Origin: an uncultured Lachnospiraceae bacterium
GTDB lineage: Bacteria > Bacillota > Clostridia > Lachnospirales > Lachnospiraceae
NCBI GenBank assembly: GCA_934385475.1
Contig: CAKRPS010000002.1
Coordinates: 1-64,000, forward strand
DNA length: 64,000 bases
Direction: 5' to 3'
The translations under genes and the position numbers were made by a program. Every line of letters begins with the position of its first letter. Positions within the stretch are counted from its first letter, which is position 1. Under the pieces are notes generated by a model that saw nothing but the letters and a program-made list of their open reading frames with translations, did no database searches and had not been told where the DNA came from. Below, piece after piece: positions 61,529 to 64,000 of the stretch.

Positions 61529-62686
61529 ATGGCAGAGATGATCAGAGTGCTCCATGTCCTCGGCGGAGTTGGACCGGGTGGTGCGGAGAGCAGAATCATG
61601 GATTTATACCGCCAGATGGACAGGGAGAAGATACAGTTTGATTTTCTTGTACACAGCAGTGCGATAAAACATGCGGGAGATGATCCGAAGCTCAGAAAAC
61701 CGGAATTTTATGACGAGGAGATCCAGAGACTTGGCGGCAGAATATATGTGCTGCCTAAGTTTCGCGTATATAATTATTTTTCCTACAAAAAGGCTATCAG
61801 GAAGTTTTTCAGGGAACATAGGGAATTCCGCATTGTGCAGGGGCATATGACGAGCACGGCGGGAATATATCTTCCCATTGCCAGAAAATATGGAGTGCCG
61901 GTTACCATTGCCCATTCCAGAAATGCCGGTGTGGAGAAGGGATTAAAAGGAATTGCGACCAGATTTTTCAGAAGAGATCTCGCCGGGAAGGCAGATGTGC
62001 TTCTGGCCTGTTCAGCCCTTGCAGGGGAGGACGTGTTTGGAAGCAGGGCCATGCAGGAAGGACGGGTCAAAATCGTCCACAATGCGATTGATGTAAAAAA
62101 GTTCCTGTTTGACCGGAAACAGAGAGATGCACTGCGTGCAGAGCTTGGAATTAAGGACAGGCTGGTGCTGGGACATGTCGGACGTTTTAATTACCAGAAA
62201 AACCATCCCTTTTTGATAGACATATTTGCACAAGTCAGCAAAAAAAGACAGGATGCGGTTCTTGTGCTTGTCGGCGAGGGACCGGATCGGGAACGTATGG
62301 AAGAAAAATGCCGGGAGCTTGGTCTGGCGGACCGGGTGCTTTTTGTGGGAAATCAGAGAGAACCCTGGAAATATTATCAGGCCTTTGACGCGTTTGTACT
62401 GCCGTCCTTTTTTGAAGGACTGCCGGGCGTGTTGGTGGAGGCACAGTCTGCGGGACTGAAATGCTTTGTATCCGATACGATCACGAAAGAGGCGCAGGCG
62501 ACAGAACTGGTATACTATCTCAGCCTGCAGCAGCCGGCCTCTGAATGGGCACAGCAGATTGTGGAACAGGCAGGGTATGAGAGAGAAAATATGTATGAGA
62601 CCATGCAGAAGGCAGGATTTGATGTGACCGTGCAGGCGCGTGCGTATGAGAATTTTTATGAAAATGGAGACCTTTCCGAGCTATGA
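61529..62686 (+). CDS. GT4 glycosyltransferase
   Basis: This 385-residue GT-B enzyme starts MIRVLHVLGGVGPGGAESRI, a start typical of EpsF-type GT4 enzymes, and has VQGHMTSTAGIYLPIARKYG, GHVGRFNYQKNHPFLIDIF and the donor site LPSFFEGLPGVLVEAQSAG. Four in-frame ATG codons lie in 21 bases; 61529 has the best spacing (six bases) from GAGG. The stop overlaps the next start. The likely role is adding a hexose or HexNAc to the lipid-linked glycan. Confidence 0.9.
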   Translation: MAEMIRVLHVLGGVGPGGAESRIMDLYRQMDREKIQFDFLVHSSAIKHAGDDPKLRKPEFYDEEIQRLGGRIYVLPKFRVYNYFSYKKAIRKFFREHREFRIVQGHMTSTAGIYLPIARKYGVPVTIAHSRNAGVEKGLKGIATRFFRRDLAGKADVLLACSALAGEDVFGSRAMQEGRVKIVHNAIDVKKFLFDRKQRDALRAELGIKDRLVLGHVGRFNYQKNHPFLIDIFAQVSKKRQDAVLVLVGEGPDRERMEEKCRELGLADRVLFVGNQREPWKYYQAFDAFVLPSFFEGLPGVLVEAQSAGLKCFVSDTITKEAQATELVYYLSLQQPASEWAQQIVEQAGYERENMYETMQKAGFDVTVQARAYENFYENGDLSEL

Positions 62687-63795
62687 AGAAACTTTTATTG
62701 ATCGTTCCATCTTTGCATCAGGGCGGACTGGAGAAGGTATGTGCAACGACTGCAAGACTTCTACAGCCTTATTTTGACGTACAGATTGCGCTGTTCGACT
62801 CCAGAAACATTGCCTATGACATTAAAGGAATTCCCGTAATGGATCTGCATCTGCCAAGCCGTCCGGGAACATTGGGCAAGGTGATCAATGTATTCAAGAG
62901 AGGCTACAGACTGCATCATCTGAAAAAGAAAGAGAAGATTGACATTGCATACAGCTTTGGCCCGACGGCCAATATTGCGAATATCGTATCCGGCCGGACC
63001 GGCGGCGAAAAGACACAGAGCTGGCTGGGAATCCGCAGCTATATGGATATGGGGAATCCGAGACAGATCCGCTTTTTCTGTAAATTTTCCGACCGGCTGA
63101 TCTGCTGCTCTGAAACCATACATAAAGAGGTGGTAGAGAAATACAAGTGCGATCACGTCTGTACGCTGCACAATCCCTTTGACATCCAGGAGGTAGCGGA
63201 ACTGGCGGCGCAGGGAAAGGCAGAGATTCCCTGGGAGGACAAGTGTGTGATCACTTCCATGGGAAGAGAAGACGTGGTGAAGGGATTCTGGCATCTGTTG
63301 AAAATATTTGCCAGAGTGCATGAGAAACTTCCGGATACCAGGCTGATGATTATCGGGAAAGGGGAATTTGAAGAATACCGGGATCTTGCTTATCGTCTCG
63401 GAATTGGGGACGAGGTGTACTTTACCGGATTGAAGAAGAATCCTTACCCTTATCTGAAAAAAAGCACATTGTATATGTTGACCTCCTATTATGAGGGATT
63501 TCCCAATGCCATGGTGGAGGCGATGTCCCTTGGAATTCCCGTGGTAGCCACGGACTGTATGACGGGGCCGCGCGAGATCCTGAAGGATCAGTATGGAATT
63601 CTGATCCCCAACATGAGCCCTGACCCGGATATGGGTACCGGAATCACGGAGGAAGAGTCTGAGGTGGCACAGAAGGTGATAGAACTGTTGCAGGATGAAA
63701 AGCGTCTTGCAGAGTACCGGAAGCTTGCAATGGAGAGAGCGGCCATGTATTCCAAGGAAGACTATATTCATAAGATCTGCGAGTGGGCAGAGTAA
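62683..63795 (+). CDS. GT4 glycosyltransferase
   Basis: This 370-residue GT-B enzyme opens LLLIVPSLHQGGLEKVCATT and carries SMGREDVVKGFWHLLKIFAR, YFTGLKKNPYPYLKKSTLYM and the donor site TSYYEGFPNAMVEAMSLGIP, resembling PglH/PglJ-type and capsule GT4 enzymes. It is coupled to the previous GT4 by ATGA. Donor sugar unknown. Together with the PglA-like enzyme it could build a short chain on the PglC product. Confidence 0.9.
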   Translation: MKKLLLIVPSLHQGGLEKVCATTARLLQPYFDVQIALFDSRNIAYDIKGIPVMDLHLPSRPGTLGKVINVFKRGYRLHHLKKKEKIDIAYSFGPTANIANIVSGRTGGEKTQSWLGIRSYMDMGNPRQIRFFCKFSDRLICCSETIHKEVVEKYKCDHVCTLHNPFDIQEVAELAAQGKAEIPWEDKCVITSMGREDVVKGFWHLLKIFARVHEKLPDTRLMIIGKGEFEEYRDLAYRLGIGDEVYFTGLKKNPYPYLKKSTLYMLTSYYEGFPNAMVEAMSLGIPVVATDCMTGPREILKDQYGILIPNMSPDPDMGTGITEEESEVAQKVIELLQDEKRLAEYRKLAMERAAMYSKEDYIHKICEWAE

Positions 63796-63816
63796 GAGCA
63801 GGAGAACCTAGAACGG

Positions 63817-64000
63817 ATGGGAAACACGCAGGATAGTGCAGAGAGTGGACAAAAGAACCGGATAAAAGAGGTTGGAAGGCAAATAGTGGGAGACAGAGGA
63901 CAGATAGCAGTGAAACTGGTATTTGCTCTTTTGTATACCCTTTTTTTATTGTTGGGAGATCCGGATCACTGGCGTGCATTGTTTGAAAAGCCCATCTATG
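63817..64000 (+). CDS. Membrane protein, N-terminal part (runs off the window)
   Basis: An open frame starts with ATG 63817 behind AGGAG (12 bases upstream) and stays open for 61 codons to the end of the window. The first about 35 residues are hydrophilic (MGNTQDSAESGQKNRIKEVG), then a hydrophobic helix KLVFALLYTLFLLLGDP follows. This is the start of a membrane protein, possibly another GT-C protein or a polymerase; the family cannot be told from this fragment. Confidence 0.55.
   Translation, partial: MGNTQDSAESGQKNRIKEVGRQIVGDRGQIAVKLVFALLYTLFLLLGDPDHWRALFEKPIY

Noticed and set aside
62761..63771. 336-codon minus-strand open frame
   Set aside because: It mirrors the GT4 gene frame and has no protein-like pattern.

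Overview
The window looks like part of the chromosome of a Gram-positive gut Clostridia, most likely a Lachnospiraceae species of the Roseburia/Agathobacter type. The indications are a Spo0A-type DNA-binding protein, a YerB-like DUF3048 lipoprotein, strong AGGAGG-type ribosome sites, TGn-extended -10 promoters, moderate GC, and surface-glycan genes of a clostridial flavour. Species assignment is inference. No insertion sequence, integrase, prophage or CRISPR array was seen.

Layout. 1-200: a tRNA-Glu (first base outside the window) and a tRNA-Cys, closed by a terminator. 196-3492 (minus): a GGDEF / degenerate-EAL / LamG fusion and a DUF3048 lipoprotein. 3.7-9.0 kb: sugar-nucleotide genes (rfbD, gmd, fcl) mixed with a DUF212 protein and a polytopic membrane protein. 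9.0-9.4 kb: a stand-alone Spo0A C-terminal-domain protein with its own terminator. 9.5-21.5 kb: a capsule/EPS assembly module with a WbaP-like priming transferase, a Wzz-like chain-length protein, an EpsG-like polymerase, several GT2 and GT4 transferases and a GT-C protein. 21.5-30 kb: a pseudaminic acid module (pseB, pseC, pseG on the minus strand, pseF, pseI) with two paralogous large GT-C-like membrane proteins. 32.4-34.6 kb (minus): an ATP-grasp enzyme and a fold-III PLP decarboxylase-like enzyme. 34.8-45.6 kb: a GT52 sialyltransferase-like enzyme, a PglK/MsbA-like ABC flippase, GtrA, an O-acyltransferase, GT-C proteins, a WecE-like aminotransferase, a GNAT that is the best PseH candidate, and a GtrB-like GT2. 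45.6-50 kb: a DUF6020 protein and a Wzy/WaaL-like polymerase split by one in-frame amber codon. 50-64 kb: a second lipid-linked glycan module (PglF-, PglE- and PglC-like enzymes, a second ATP-grasp paralogue, PglA-like GT4, TviB- and TviC-like UDP-HexNAc enzymes, a GT10 fucosyltransferase, a sugar formyltransferase, two GT4s), with a membrane protein running off the end.

How they work together (inference from families). Two priming enzymes (about 12 and 53 kb) would load undecaprenyl phosphate with different sugars. Cytoplasmic GT2/GT4/GT10/GT52 enzymes would extend the chains with rhamnose, fucose, HexNAc/HexNAcA, bacillosamine-type and pseudaminic acid residues. The ABC flippase would export one type of lipid-linked glycan. 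EpsG/Wzy/Wzz would polymerise another, and the many GT-C and GtrA/GtrB-like proteins could decorate glycans outside. Most genes are co-directional, often with ATGA stop/start overlaps, and the run is re-fed by internal promoters near 21.5, 28.2, 34.7, 35.9, 41.1 and 47.4 kb.

The least explained features are: the paired ATP-grasp enzymes, one beside a decarboxylase-like gene and one downstream of the PglC-like gene in a Pgl-like locus without an evident pglD; a shared hairpin leader before three genes; a symmetrical divergent promoter between pseG and pseF; a terminator embedded in pseG; a GT2 lacking its catalytic core; and the amber-split polymerase.
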